Assembly (NCBI GenBank): GCA_946538445.1
Contig: CAMNGO010000104.1
Span: 1-7,197, forward strand
DNA from: an uncultured Lachnospiraceae bacterium
Lineage (GTDB): Bacteria > Bacillota > Clostridia > Lachnospirales > Lachnospiraceae
Length of the DNA: 7,197 nt
Reading direction: 5' to 3'
Position 1 is the first letter of the stretch. Every line of letters begins with the position of its first letter. Shown piece after piece: positions 1-5,874 of the stretch. A program made the translations under genes and the position numbers. The notes below the pieces were generated by a model. The model saw nothing but the letters and a program-made list of their open reading frames with translations. It made no database searches and had not been told where the DNA came from.

Positions 1-2
1 AG

Positions 3-875
3 TGGCGGGAGAAGGATGTCTGGAACACCCTGAAGAAGCGCTACATCGACACAGCGGATGCGAAGAAGAGGAGCGAGGCCGCATTTGCCAAGATGTACGG
101 AACCATTGAGAACACCTCGCTCTATTACCGGATGGACCGGCTGATCCTGACGAGCGGAATCCGGAAGTACCTGCCCTGGCTCACGGGTGAGCGGTATCTC
201 CTGATCCTGGCGGGAGCCTTCCTGGCCGGGATCTTCGAAGGCATCGCCTGGAAGGGGAACCTCCTGGTAGGGCTCTTCCTCGGAGCGGTCCAGACGGCAG
301 TCCTCTTTCTCCTGGTCTTTGCCATGGCGGGCAGGACCTATAACGAAATCGAGGATGCCACATCGGTCTTTGTCTCGATCCTGTCGAACCACGCCAAGAG
401 CTCCACGGATATCGTGACCATCATGCGGGAGACGGAGCGGTCCATGGACGGACCTCTGCAGCAGCTGATCCGCCAGTTCCTTCTGGATGCGGAGCGAACG
501 GGAAATGTAGACCTGGCTTTCGATTACATGAAGGAATCCACGGACAACCGGCAGCTGCAGACTATCCTCGTGAACCTGAAGAACTGCATGCATTACCAGG
601 CCAATTACGAAGAAGTGCTTTCCCAGATGATGGGGCAGATCGCGGCCAGCCTGTCCGCAAGGGAGGAGCGGAAGAACATCCTCTTCTCCATGAAGCTGAC
701 CCTGGTGGTGATCTCCATCGCATCAGCCTTTATCGTCTGGGTGATCGGCAAGGGGCTGGACATCCAGGTCATGGCGATCCTGACCGGCAATATGATCGGC
801 CAGATCATTCTCTTTGTGACCGGGATCCTCTACCTCTTCGTGGTAGTGAAGCTCTTCGGAACGGATAAGCAGTAG
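3..875 (+). CDS. TadB-like type II secretion F-domain membrane protein (5' partial)
   Basis: Inner-membrane platform protein of a Tad/Flp-pilus or type II secretion-like machine, expected to work with a CpaF/TadA-type ATPase and the TadC-like protein encoded next. The frame is open back to base 3 with no in-frame ATG, GTG or TTG before base 93. The ATG at 93 has no Shine-Dalgarno sequence, so it is probably an internal methionine and the true start lies left of the window; 290 residues are visible. Counting from the Met at 93, two hydrophobic segments lie at about 40-80. A soluble helical stretch follows (about 90-195, containing SVFVSILSNHAKSSTDI and LLDAERTGNVDLAFDYM), then two further membrane segments at about 200-220 and 228-255. 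This TM-cytosolic-TM layout is that of the T2SSF domain. The stop is followed at once by the ribosome binding site of the TadC-like gene, so the two are one operon. Family assignment is good; the split between TadB and TadC rests on order and topology. Confidence 0.75.
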   Translation, partial: WREKDVWNTLKKRYIDTADAKKRSEAAFAKMYGTIENTSLYYRMDRLILTSGIRKYLPWLTGERYLLILAGAFLAGIFEGIAWKGNLLVGLFLGAVQTAVLFLLVFAMAGRTYNEIEDATSVFVSILSNHAKSSTDIVTIMRETERSMDGPLQQLIRQFLLDAERTGNVDLAFDYMKESTDNRQLQTILVNLKNCMHYQANYEEVLSQMMGQIAASLSAREERKNILFSMKLTLVVISIASAFIVWVIGKGLDIQVMAILTGNMIGQIILFVTGILYLFVVVKLFGTDKQ

Positions 876-879
876 GAGG
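874..879 (+). promoter_or_regulatory. Ribosome binding site setting a GTG start
   Basis: AGGAGG overlaps the TAG stop of the preceding gene by two bases and lies 7 bases before GTG at 887. No ATG is better placed, so this site supports the GTG start of the TadC-like gene and suggests translational coupling. Confidence 0.8.
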
Positions 880-886
880 TGAGAAC

Positions 887-1726
887 GTGCTAATCATTTT
901 ATATCTGGCTCTGGGAGCATGCGTCTTCACCTTCGTGGAGACCATCCTTCTAAGAAAGGAGAAGACGACTCCCGCAGAGCTTGCAAGACAGAAGCTATCG
1001 GAACTTCAGAAGAATGCCCGGATCCGGCGCTTCCTCTATGAGAAGCAGCTGGAGATCCGACGGATGGGAGCGGACGAGTTCCTGTCGGACGGGATCACGG
1101 TGGGGCGATGGTATCTCTACAAGGCCCTCGCGGCAGCAGTTTTCGGATTCCTCGGATTCTTCTTCGGACAGATCCTGACCGGAGGCAGCGTCCACCCGGC
1201 CGTTCCGGTCCTCATGGGGATCCTGGGCTGGTTCTTCTTCGACCTCATGCTCCGGACCTTCAACAAGGGCAGTAACGACGACATGATGCCGGACATCATG
1301 GAGATGAGCCGGTCGGTCCTCTACGGCAAGCGGGGCGGACAGTACATCGGAGACGCCCTGAAGGATTCGGTCATGGTGGTGGAGAACAAGCGGCTGAAGA
1401 CGGCCCTCATCCGTATGAAGAATGACCTCGATGCGGGGAAAAGCATCGACGAGGCCCTGGATGAATTCCAGAGCGGATTCCATAACGGAGAGATCTCGGC
1501 CTTCTGCACCGTCATCAAGTCCCTCCAGTCCACCGGCCAGGTGGATGAAGCCTTAAAGACCCTGGAGCGAAGCATCGAGCGGGAGCAGATCAGCGTCAAC
1601 AAGCGCCGCCTGACCATCCTGGAGAACAAGACCATGATGTATGTGCTCCTGATCGCCTTCGATATCCTGGCCGTGATCCTCTACTGCATCATCATGAAGC
1701 TCTTAGAGATGCAGATCGCATTCTGA
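887..1726 (+). CDS. TadC-like type II secretion F-domain membrane protein
   Basis: Second platform-type membrane protein of the Tad-like machine; 279 residues, close to the usual size for TadC. It starts with GTG at 887 behind a perfect AGGAGG. Segments seen: an N-terminal membrane helix (about 1-21), a basic helical linker (22-75), a closely spaced hydrophobic pair (about 78-98 and 104-122), a soluble T2SSF-type helical domain (about 130-245, including DMMPDIMEMSRSVLYG, DLDAGKSIDEALDEF and STGQVDEALKTLERSI), and a C-terminal membrane helix (about 250-273). The paired F-domain genes, TadB-like then TadC-like, are the normal order in Tad loci. Function as a pilus or secretion platform is inferred from the family; the substrate cannot be told from the sequence. 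Confidence 0.75.
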   Translation: MLIILYLALGACVFTFVETILLRKEKTTPAELARQKLSELQKNARIRRFLYEKQLEIRRMGADEFLSDGITVGRWYLYKALAAAVFGFLGFFFGQILTGGSVHPAVPVLMGILGWFFFDLMLRTFNKGSNDDMMPDIMEMSRSVLYGKRGGQYIGDALKDSVMVVENKRLKTALIRMKNDLDAGKSIDEALDEFQSGFHNGEISAFCTVIKSLQSTGQVDEALKTLERSIEREQISVNKRRLTILENKTMMYVLLIAFDILAVILYCIIMKLLEMQIAF

Positions 1727-1739
1727 AAGGAGGGAGTCA

Positions 1740-2192
1740 ATGAAGGAAGTATTAGTGAGAAATATAGACCGTCCGGCACTCTCCCGCAGGCACACGAAGC
1801 CTGGCACTGTCGTAGAGAACATGCTGGTGGCTCTCCTCGGGATCGTCATGTGTACCGCTTTCCTGGTGGTGATCTTCGGAGCATTCAGGGGAGTGAGCGA
1901 CAAGTGGCAGATGCGGCAGGCAGCCAGAGAGACCCTTCTCATCATGGAGACGGATGGGTATCTGAAGCCGGAGGACGCCAATGACCTGACAGCTCAGCTC
2001 AGATCCTACGGCCTCTACAATATCAGCCTGGCAGGATCCACGAGATCGGAGGTCCACTACGGAGACCGGATCTATCTCCGGATTCAGGGGACCTATAACG
2101 AGAACATCCTCTCCTTCGCGGGAGGAATCTCCAAGGTGGCGGATCATCCGGCGACCATTACCATCGAACGGCAGAGTACGGCAAAGCAGTAA
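1740..2192 (+). CDS. Small membrane-anchored Tad-associated protein (DUF4320/TadE-like)
   Basis: A 150-residue protein with a basic N-terminus (1-20), one hydrophobic helix (about 28-48) and a soluble, probably extracytoplasmic C-terminal part containing RIYLRIQGTYN-type beta-strand sequence. This is the architecture of TadE-like minor pilins, and its length and place directly after TadC fit the DUF4320 proteins seen in Clostridia; I make that match from memory. Just before the helix is KPGTVVENM, which resembles a prepilin-peptidase (class III) site, but the glutamate E26 is only four residues after G22 instead of five, so processing there is doubtful. ATG 1740 is preceded by AGGAGG (1728-1733) at 6-base spacing, and only 13 bases separate it from the previous gene. 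Likely role: structural or assembly component of the filament or secretion apparatus. The exact family is uncertain. Confidence 0.55.
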   Translation: MKEVLVRNIDRPALSRRHTKPGTVVENMLVALLGIVMCTAFLVVIFGAFRGVSDKWQMRQAARETLLIMETDGYLKPEDANDLTAQLRSYGLYNISLAGSTRSEVHYGDRIYLRIQGTYNENILSFAGGISKVADHPATITIERQSTAKQ

Positions 2193-2201
2193 GGAGGCAG
2201 C

Positions 2202-2762
2202 ATGAAGAAAAAGAAAGGGACCGCCGCCATCGGCTACATGCTCCTCTTTGGGATCGCCCTGATTCTGGTGATCGTGACCATGTACCTTGCGGAGACGGCC
2301 AAGCTCATGACCCACCAGCATGACATCGATGATGCCCTGGCAGAGTCTACCCTGGCTTCTCTCGTAGCGGATGATCAGTATTACTTCGAAACCTGGGAAG
2401 GAACCGGAACCGCAGTTGTCCGCTTCCGGAACCGGGACCAGTCCTGGAGAGATTACCGGGACTGCATGCAGACCGCCGTGGGGAATACCACAGGATTCTT
2501 CTATAACTTCCATCTCACAGAGTTTATCGAGTACGAGGTGGAAGGAAGCACGGTCCGGATAACGACCTATTCCGGAGATAACGGAGTAAGAACCGAATCT
2601 TACGGAAACCTCGGATCCGTGCGGACACCGGACGGAAGAAGGGTGGAGCGGACCTCCGCCTATGCCAGAGCAGACTTTGCAATCAAAAGCATCCTGGACG
2701 GAAGCTATATCCCGAAGTCCAGAGACATCTATTGCACCCTGGAAGTGAATGAACAGATGTAA
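2202..2762 (+). CDS. Pseudopilin/TadE-like single-anchor protein
   Basis: A 186-residue protein starting MKKKKGTAAIGYMLLF, followed by a long hydrophobic helix (about 7-29) and a soluble domain (30-186) rich in charged and aromatic residues. The short lysine-rich leader, a glycine and then a hydrophobic helix look like a Flp/TadE-type prepilin. However, position +5 after G6 is G11, where these proteins normally carry the glutamate needed for assembly and processing; Y12 follows, as in the Glu-Tyr pair of Flp pilins. It may be a variant minor pilin or simply a membrane-anchored surface component. AAGGAGG (2191-2197) overlaps the previous stop codon and sits 4 bases before ATG 2202, so translation is probably coupled. 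I do not recognise a named family; function is inferred from topology and operon context only. Confidence 0.5.
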   Translation: MKKKKGTAAIGYMLLFGIALILVIVTMYLAETAKLMTHQHDIDDALAESTLASLVADDQYYFETWEGTGTAVVRFRNRDQSWRDYRDCMQTAVGNTTGFFYNFHLTEFIEYEVEGSTVRITTYSGDNGVRTESYGNLGSVRTPDGRRVERTSAYARADFAIKSILDGSYIPKSRDIYCTLEVNEQM

Positions 2763-2809
2763 GCCCGTGAAGAGAAAGCCATGGGAATATCGATAAGGAG
2801 GACAGAGAA

Positions 2810-3541
2810 ATGTTTGAAAAGAGAACGGCAGAGCCGGAAAAGAGTAAGAAGATTACTAAAGCAGAGAAGCCGGTCAAGGCAGACAAGCAGGCCAAGGAAA
2901 AGACAAACAAGGCAGGAGGATTGAAGAATCTTATCATTCCCCTCCTCCTGGCAGCAGTGGTGGTGAGCCTGATCTGGCTTGTCATGCAGAACAATGTAAA
3001 GAATGCGGAAGCCAAGGGCCAGGTGGTCTGCGCCGCCCAGGACATCAGCGCCAATACCTATGTGAAGGAGAAGGACATCAGCAAGTATTTCACTGTGAAG
3101 AACGTGGATGCAGAGGTGATTCCGGAGAACGCAGTGACCAGTCTCAAGGACCTGCCGGAAGGCTTCTATACCCAGAAGAAGCTCTGCGCCGATCAGATGA
3201 TCTATGACGGAGATCTCGCAGGAAAGGATTCCGTCATGGAGAAATACCAGAACGGTTATCAGACCACATCTGTCGCTGTGGAAGCCTATAACAACAGCGT
3301 CAGCGGCCGGATCCGCCACGGAGACATCGTAGACCTATACGCTCTGAATCCGGACACCAAGCAGCTCCAGCTCATGGTAAGCCAGGTCTATGTCGAATCC
3401 GCCTACGACAGCTCCGGAGCCGAGATCACAGACGATGACGGCGTTGCCGTAGACTTCACCATCCGCGTGGCAGCAGGCGAAGAACCTATGATCAACCAGG
3501 CAGTCGCCTGGAAGGAAATCCAGATCTATAAGGTGAAGTGA
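2810..3541 (+). CDS. CpaB/RcpC-like SAF-domain pilus assembly protein
   Basis: 243 residues: a very lysine-rich cytoplasmic tail (1-38), one membrane helix (about 40-60), a SAF-type domain (about 70-135, with VVCAAQDISANTYVKEKDI and the EGFYTQKKL region), then the C-terminal domain typical of Flp pilus assembly protein CpaB/RcpC (about 148-243), whose hallmark GxIxxGDxVD appears as GRIRHGDIVDLY (166-177). In diderm bacteria CpaB works next to the outer-membrane secretin; in a Gram-positive it presumably acts at the membrane-wall interface of the Tad-like machine. ATG 2810 has AAGGAGG (2795-2801) at 8-base spacing. It lies 47 bases after the previous gene and is the last gene before an intrinsic terminator, so it closes the operon; in many Tad loci cpaB comes early, making this position less usual. 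Confidence 0.75.
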   Translation: MFEKRTAEPEKSKKITKAEKPVKADKQAKEKTNKAGGLKNLIIPLLLAAVVVSLIWLVMQNNVKNAEAKGQVVCAAQDISANTYVKEKDISKYFTVKNVDAEVIPENAVTSLKDLPEGFYTQKKLCADQMIYDGDLAGKDSVMEKYQNGYQTTSVAVEAYNNSVSGRIRHGDIVDLYALNPDTKQLQLMVSQVYVESAYDSSGAEITDDDGVAVDFTIRVAAGEEPMINQAVAWKEIQIYKVK

Positions 3542-3575
3542 GCAGAAGAAAACTGAATAAGGGGTAAGAGATCAA

Positions 3576-3604
3576 GGCATCGGAGAAATCCGGTGCCGTT
3601 TTTT
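3576..3604 (+). terminator. Rho-independent terminator ending the Tad-like operon
   Basis: GGCATCGGA (3576-3584) pairs with TCCGGTGCC (3589-3597) as a nine-pair stem with one G-T wobble and a GAAA tetraloop, followed by a run of six T (3599-3604). It lies 34 bases after the stop of the SAF-domain gene and separates the GC-rich operon from the AT-rich unit to the right. Confidence 0.9.
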
Positions 3605-3649
3605 GCGTCCCAATCCGCATGAATATACAGCACGTCTGGGATTAAAGTT

Positions 3650-3658
3650 TGGTATAAT
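3650..3658 (+). promoter_or_regulatory. Extended -10 promoter of the XRE-helicase-DrmA-like unit
   Basis: TGGTATAAT combines a consensus TATAAT (3653-3658) with the TGn extension. The hexamer 17 bases upstream (3630-3635, GCACGT) is a poor -35, as is common for extended -10 promoters. Transcription would start near 3665, about 70 bases before the regulator's ATG. No other convincing promoter is seen before the helicase or DrmA-like genes, so it probably serves all three. Confidence 0.7.
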
Positions 3659-3665
3659 GAATAAT

Positions 3666-3680
3666 ATAACAATCTGTTAT
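3666..3680 (+). promoter_or_regulatory. Perfect dyad at +1: candidate autoregulatory operator
   Basis: ATAACA-ATC-TGTTAT is a perfect inverted repeat with 6-base arms and a 3-base spacer, beginning 7 bases after the -10 element and so overlapping or abutting the start site. Its size and placement suit a dimeric XRE/Cro-type repressor, and the gene directly downstream encodes one. Binding is inferred, not shown. I saw no second copy close by. Confidence 0.5.
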
Positions 3681-3690
3681 GAGGTGTGAT

Positions 3691-3723
3691 TTGTTGAAAA
3701 TTGCTAAACAAGTTGATCGCTGA
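3691..3723 (+). other. Possible 10-residue leader ORF upstream of the regulator
   Basis: A GAGGTG Shine-Dalgarno-like stretch (3681-3686) precedes two consecutive TTG codons (3691 and 3694). Reading from the first gives MLKIAKQVDR and a TGA at 3721-3723, which overlaps the GAAGGAG ribosome binding site of the XRE gene. This geometry would allow translational coupling, but the TTG start and tiny size make it weak; it may be chance. Confidence 0.2.
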
Positions 3724-3728
3724 AGGAG
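3722..3728 (+). promoter_or_regulatory. Ribosome binding site fixing the XRE start at ATG 3734
   Basis: GAAGGAG lies 5 bases before ATG 3734. The longer in-frame reading from TTG 3701 has no Shine-Dalgarno sequence at suitable distance and would put this site inside the gene, so ATG 3734 is preferred. Confidence 0.8.
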
Positions 3729-3733
3729 CTGCA

Positions 3734-3943
3734 ATGAGTGTCTCATATAAGAAGTTGTTCAAATTAATGATTGACAGAAATTTAAAAAAGAAAGACCTGC
3801 GTGAGATGGCCTCTATCGGTAACAGTACGATGACAAAATTGGCAAATGATGAAAATGTTACCATGGAAGTTATTTCAAAAATCTGTAATGCTCTGCATGT
3901 AAGTGTAGACGATATAGTAGATATTTTGCCAGATAAGCAATGA
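3734..3943 (+). CDS. Short XRE/Cro-CI family transcriptional regulator
   Basis: A 69-residue, single-domain DNA-binding protein, likely a dimeric repressor controlling its own operon. The start MSVSYKKLFKLMIDRNLKKK is the typical opening of short Cro/CI-like regulators of Firmicutes. The helix-turn-helix spans about residues 19-40: KKKDLREMASIG, then the recognition helix around NSTMTKLANDE. Helix four (about 43-55, VTMEVISKICNAL) and the ending HVSVDDIVDIL complete the five-helix fold. There is no sensor or protease domain, so it would respond by concentration or by a partner protein. It lies under an extended -10 promoter with a perfect dyad and is followed after 11 bases by the helicase gene. 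Base composition is AT-rich, unlike the operon to the left. Regulators of this kind often keep defence islands at low expression. Confidence 0.85.
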   Translation: MSVSYKKLFKLMIDRNLKKKDLREMASIGNSTMTKLANDENVTMEVISKICNALHVSVDDIVDILPDKQ

Positions 3944-3954
3944 GGGTTTAGAGA

Positions 3955-5874
3955 ATGGAATTAGGAAAACGATGCTGGCCATCATCAATATCACAGAACA
4001 GTAATTGGTTTAAGTTAGAAAAAAGAATTTTTAAAAGCTTTGATGAAAACTTTGAAAAAGGGTGGCTAGCCTTAAATATTGATCCGATTGGGTTGAGCAG
4101 CGCTAAGGTTCATATGGGGGCGATTATTGTCCCTTATGGTGTTCTTACATTTTCTTGTTATGAGGATGGAGACGCCGAACAAGTAAAATCCCTGATGGGA
4201 ATATATACCAGCATTGTTGAGAAGAAAATCAAGAATGAACTGGAGAATGCTGCAATGTTGATTACTCGAACAGCAGACTCTAAGGCCCTTAAATTTCCTT
4301 ATTTTCATACGAATCTGTTTGACGATGGAGGTATGAATGTAGCAGATCTGAAAAACGGGCTCCAGACAGAGGACATATTTAAAGGAAATGAAAATCTTGA
4401 AAAATATTTTGCTTCTATGACAAATGGTGAAGCCAATGGAAGCCCCCTGATAGATACTGAAATGGCCACATCGATTATTTCGAGACTTGCCCCAGAGTAT
4501 ACAGTTGTAAAGCCTGAAAAACTAGAGTTTGAAAATAATGAAAAGGATAGCGACGTTAACGTTGAAGAATTGACTCCTATAACAGGAAAAGAGGTTGAGT
4601 ATAGAACATTTCTGTTAGATGAAGATCAAGTTAAATATGTTAATGAAATGGGAACGGGTCATCGAGTGCTACTTGCTAATGCCGGTGCAGGTAAGAGTGT
4701 ATTATTGCTTGCCAGAGCCTATAGGTATGCCAGTGCTCATAAGGGAGAGCGGGTACTTATTACATGCTTTAATAACAATTTGGCTGAGGCGTATAGATTT
4801 AAAAATCGCTGTGCAAATTTTGGCGACAATAAAAATGTTTATATTATGACATTTCATAAGTTGGTAAAGAAGATTTATGAAGAATGTCTACATACGAAGT
4901 TACTTGGACAATTTCCATCAGATCAGGAAATAAAGGATCTGTATCTATATATCGAACAAGGTAGAGTCAATCTACAATTTGCAGCAATCTTTATTGATGA
5001 AGTACAGATATTTGATCCATTGTTTTTGGATATTTGCTATTCACTCCTTGGAAAAAACGACGACGCACTATTTTTGATGGCAGGAGATTTAAACCAGACA
5101 GTCCGAAATCAAAGCAGGCGTGGTGATGCACCATGGAAGAAAATGCAGAAAGGAAGGCTGAATTTCAACGGGCGAGTGAAGTATATGTCAAAGAACTATC
5201 GGAATTGTCCGCTAATCAGCAAATTTTTGAAAGAACTCCTTGTTACTATGAATAAAAAGCTTGCAGAAGCTAATATGATCAACTTGAAGGAGTTTGACTA
5301 CGATGTATTTGGTGTAGGACCGTCACAGAATGTAACGGTCAATGTCCAGACACGCATTAACAGGTTGAGCATTTGTGAAAAAGTCATTGGAGCAATTAAC
5401 CAGTTGACCAAGGAATATCATGTTCCATACTCAGAAATTGCAGTATTACTACCATATCAGTCGGTTAAGCAGTTAAACTATTTTCCGCAGTACTGGATTA
5501 AGACTGAGCTAGAGAAGAAAGGAATTAGTTATTCGATAATTTCCGGAAATTCAGAGGATCAAAGGACTAGATATGGAGATACTTCAGGTATTGTCCTTTC
5601 TTCTATCGATTCAGCGATTGGCCTGGATTTCAAGGCAGTTATTTTGGCAGGGCTTTATCCCTATGGTTATTATTTTTCAGAAAACAAGCATAGGTTTGTT
5701 AAATGTGGGAACTGGAGACAGGTTTCAAAGCTTGACGAGGAAGACAAGGAGAAAATCAAAATCCAGATTCGTAAGATCTATACAGCTTGCTCAAGAGCAA
5801 GAGAAGCATTGTATGTTTTGAGCGATATGGAACAGGGCACCGCACTGGATTCTATTTTGGAGGGAGTTAAGTGA
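3955..5874 (+). CDS. UvrD-like superfamily 1 helicase with an unassigned N-terminal domain
   Basis: 639 residues. From about 220 onward it carries the SF1A helicase motif set: Q-motif-like LDEDQ (221-225), Walker A ANAGAGKS (241-248, Lys247), motif Ia around VLITCFNNN (267-275), Ic-like MTFHKLV (298-304), Walker B IFIDEVQ (345-351, Asp348-Glu349), motif III GDLNQ (377-381), motif IV NYR (414-416), motif V IGLDF (555-559) and motif VI CSRAR (612-616). It should be an active ATP-dependent DNA or RNA translocase. It is shorter than UvrD or PcrA (about 720 residues), and about a third is N-terminal sequence (1-210) with no motif I can name; IIVPYGVLTFSCYE (57-70) faintly recalls a NERD-type nuclease core, but without a clear E-x-K. 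The N-terminal start ATG 3955 has a modest GAGGG (3942-3946). The gene sits between the XRE regulator and the DrmA-like gene and overlaps the latter by one base, suggesting a shared defence role. It is not the Swi2/Snf2-type DrmD of class 1 DISARM. Confidence 0.8.
   Translation: MELGKRCWPSSISQNSNWFKLEKRIFKSFDENFEKGWLALNIDPIGLSSAKVHMGAIIVPYGVLTFSCYEDGDAEQVKSLMGIYTSIVEKKIKNELENAAMLITRTADSKALKFPYFHTNLFDDGGMNVADLKNGLQTEDIFKGNENLEKYFASMTNGEANGSPLIDTEMATSIISRLAPEYTVVKPEKLEFENNEKDSDVNVEELTPITGKEVEYRTFLLDEDQVKYVNEMGTGHRVLLANAGAGKSVLLLARAYRYASAHKGERVLITCFNNNLAEAYRFKNRCANFGDNKNVYIMTFHKLVKKIYEECLHTKLLGQFPSDQEIKDLYLYIEQGRVNLQFAAIFIDEVQIFDPLFLDICYSLLGKNDDALFLMAGDLNQTVRNQSRRGDAPWKKMQKGRLNFNGRVKYMSKNYRNCPLISKFLKELLVTMNKKLAEANMINLKEFDYDVFGVGPSQNVTVNVQTRINRLSICEKVIGAINQLTKEYHVPYSEIAVLLPYQSVKQLNYFPQYWIKTELEKKGISYSIISGNSEDQRTRYGDTSGIVLSSIDSAIGLDFKAVILAGLYPYGYYFSENKHRFVKCGNWRQVSKLDEEDKEKIKIQIRKIYTACSRAREALYVLSDMEQGTALDSILEGVK
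5859..5866 (+). promoter_or_regulatory. Ribosome binding site of the DrmA-like gene
   Basis: GGAGGGAG inside the helicase 3' end lies 7 bases before ATG 5874. A GTG at 5871 is in frame just before but is too close to this site, so ATG 5874, overlapping the helicase TGA stop by one base, is preferred and implies coupled translation. Confidence 0.75.

Noticed and set aside
93..95. ATG at 93 as the start of the first gene
   Set aside because: No Shine-Dalgarno sequence is present, and the frame is open and protein-like back to base 3, so the start is most likely outside the window.
995..1483. 162-codon minus-strand open frame
   Set aside because: Shadow of the TadC-like gene, with low-complexity His/Glu-rich content typical of antisense reading.
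1752..2513. 253-codon open frame on the minus strand
   Set aside because: It lies opposite two genes that each have strong ribosome binding sites and membrane-anchor architecture; long antisense frames are common in GC-rich coding DNA, and its translation has no recognisable domain.
2764..2785. Hairpin CCCGTG/CATGGG between the second pilin-like gene and the SAF gene
   Set aside because: Only six pairs with a wobble, a 10-base loop and no T run; not a terminator, at most a weak RNA structure.
2729..3319. 196-codon minus-strand open frame with hydrophobic stretches
   Set aside because: Opposite the SAF-domain gene; the hydrophobic runs are antisense images of its coding codons, and the plus-strand gene is well supported.
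3701..3703. TTG as start of the XRE gene (80-residue version)
   Set aside because: ATG 3734 has a strong GAAGGAG at 5-base spacing and gives the standard N-terminus of this family.
3691..3711. Second dyad TTGTT...AACAA downstream of the operator
   Set aside because: Five-base arms with an 11-base spacer do not match the first dyad and are expected by chance in AT-rich DNA.
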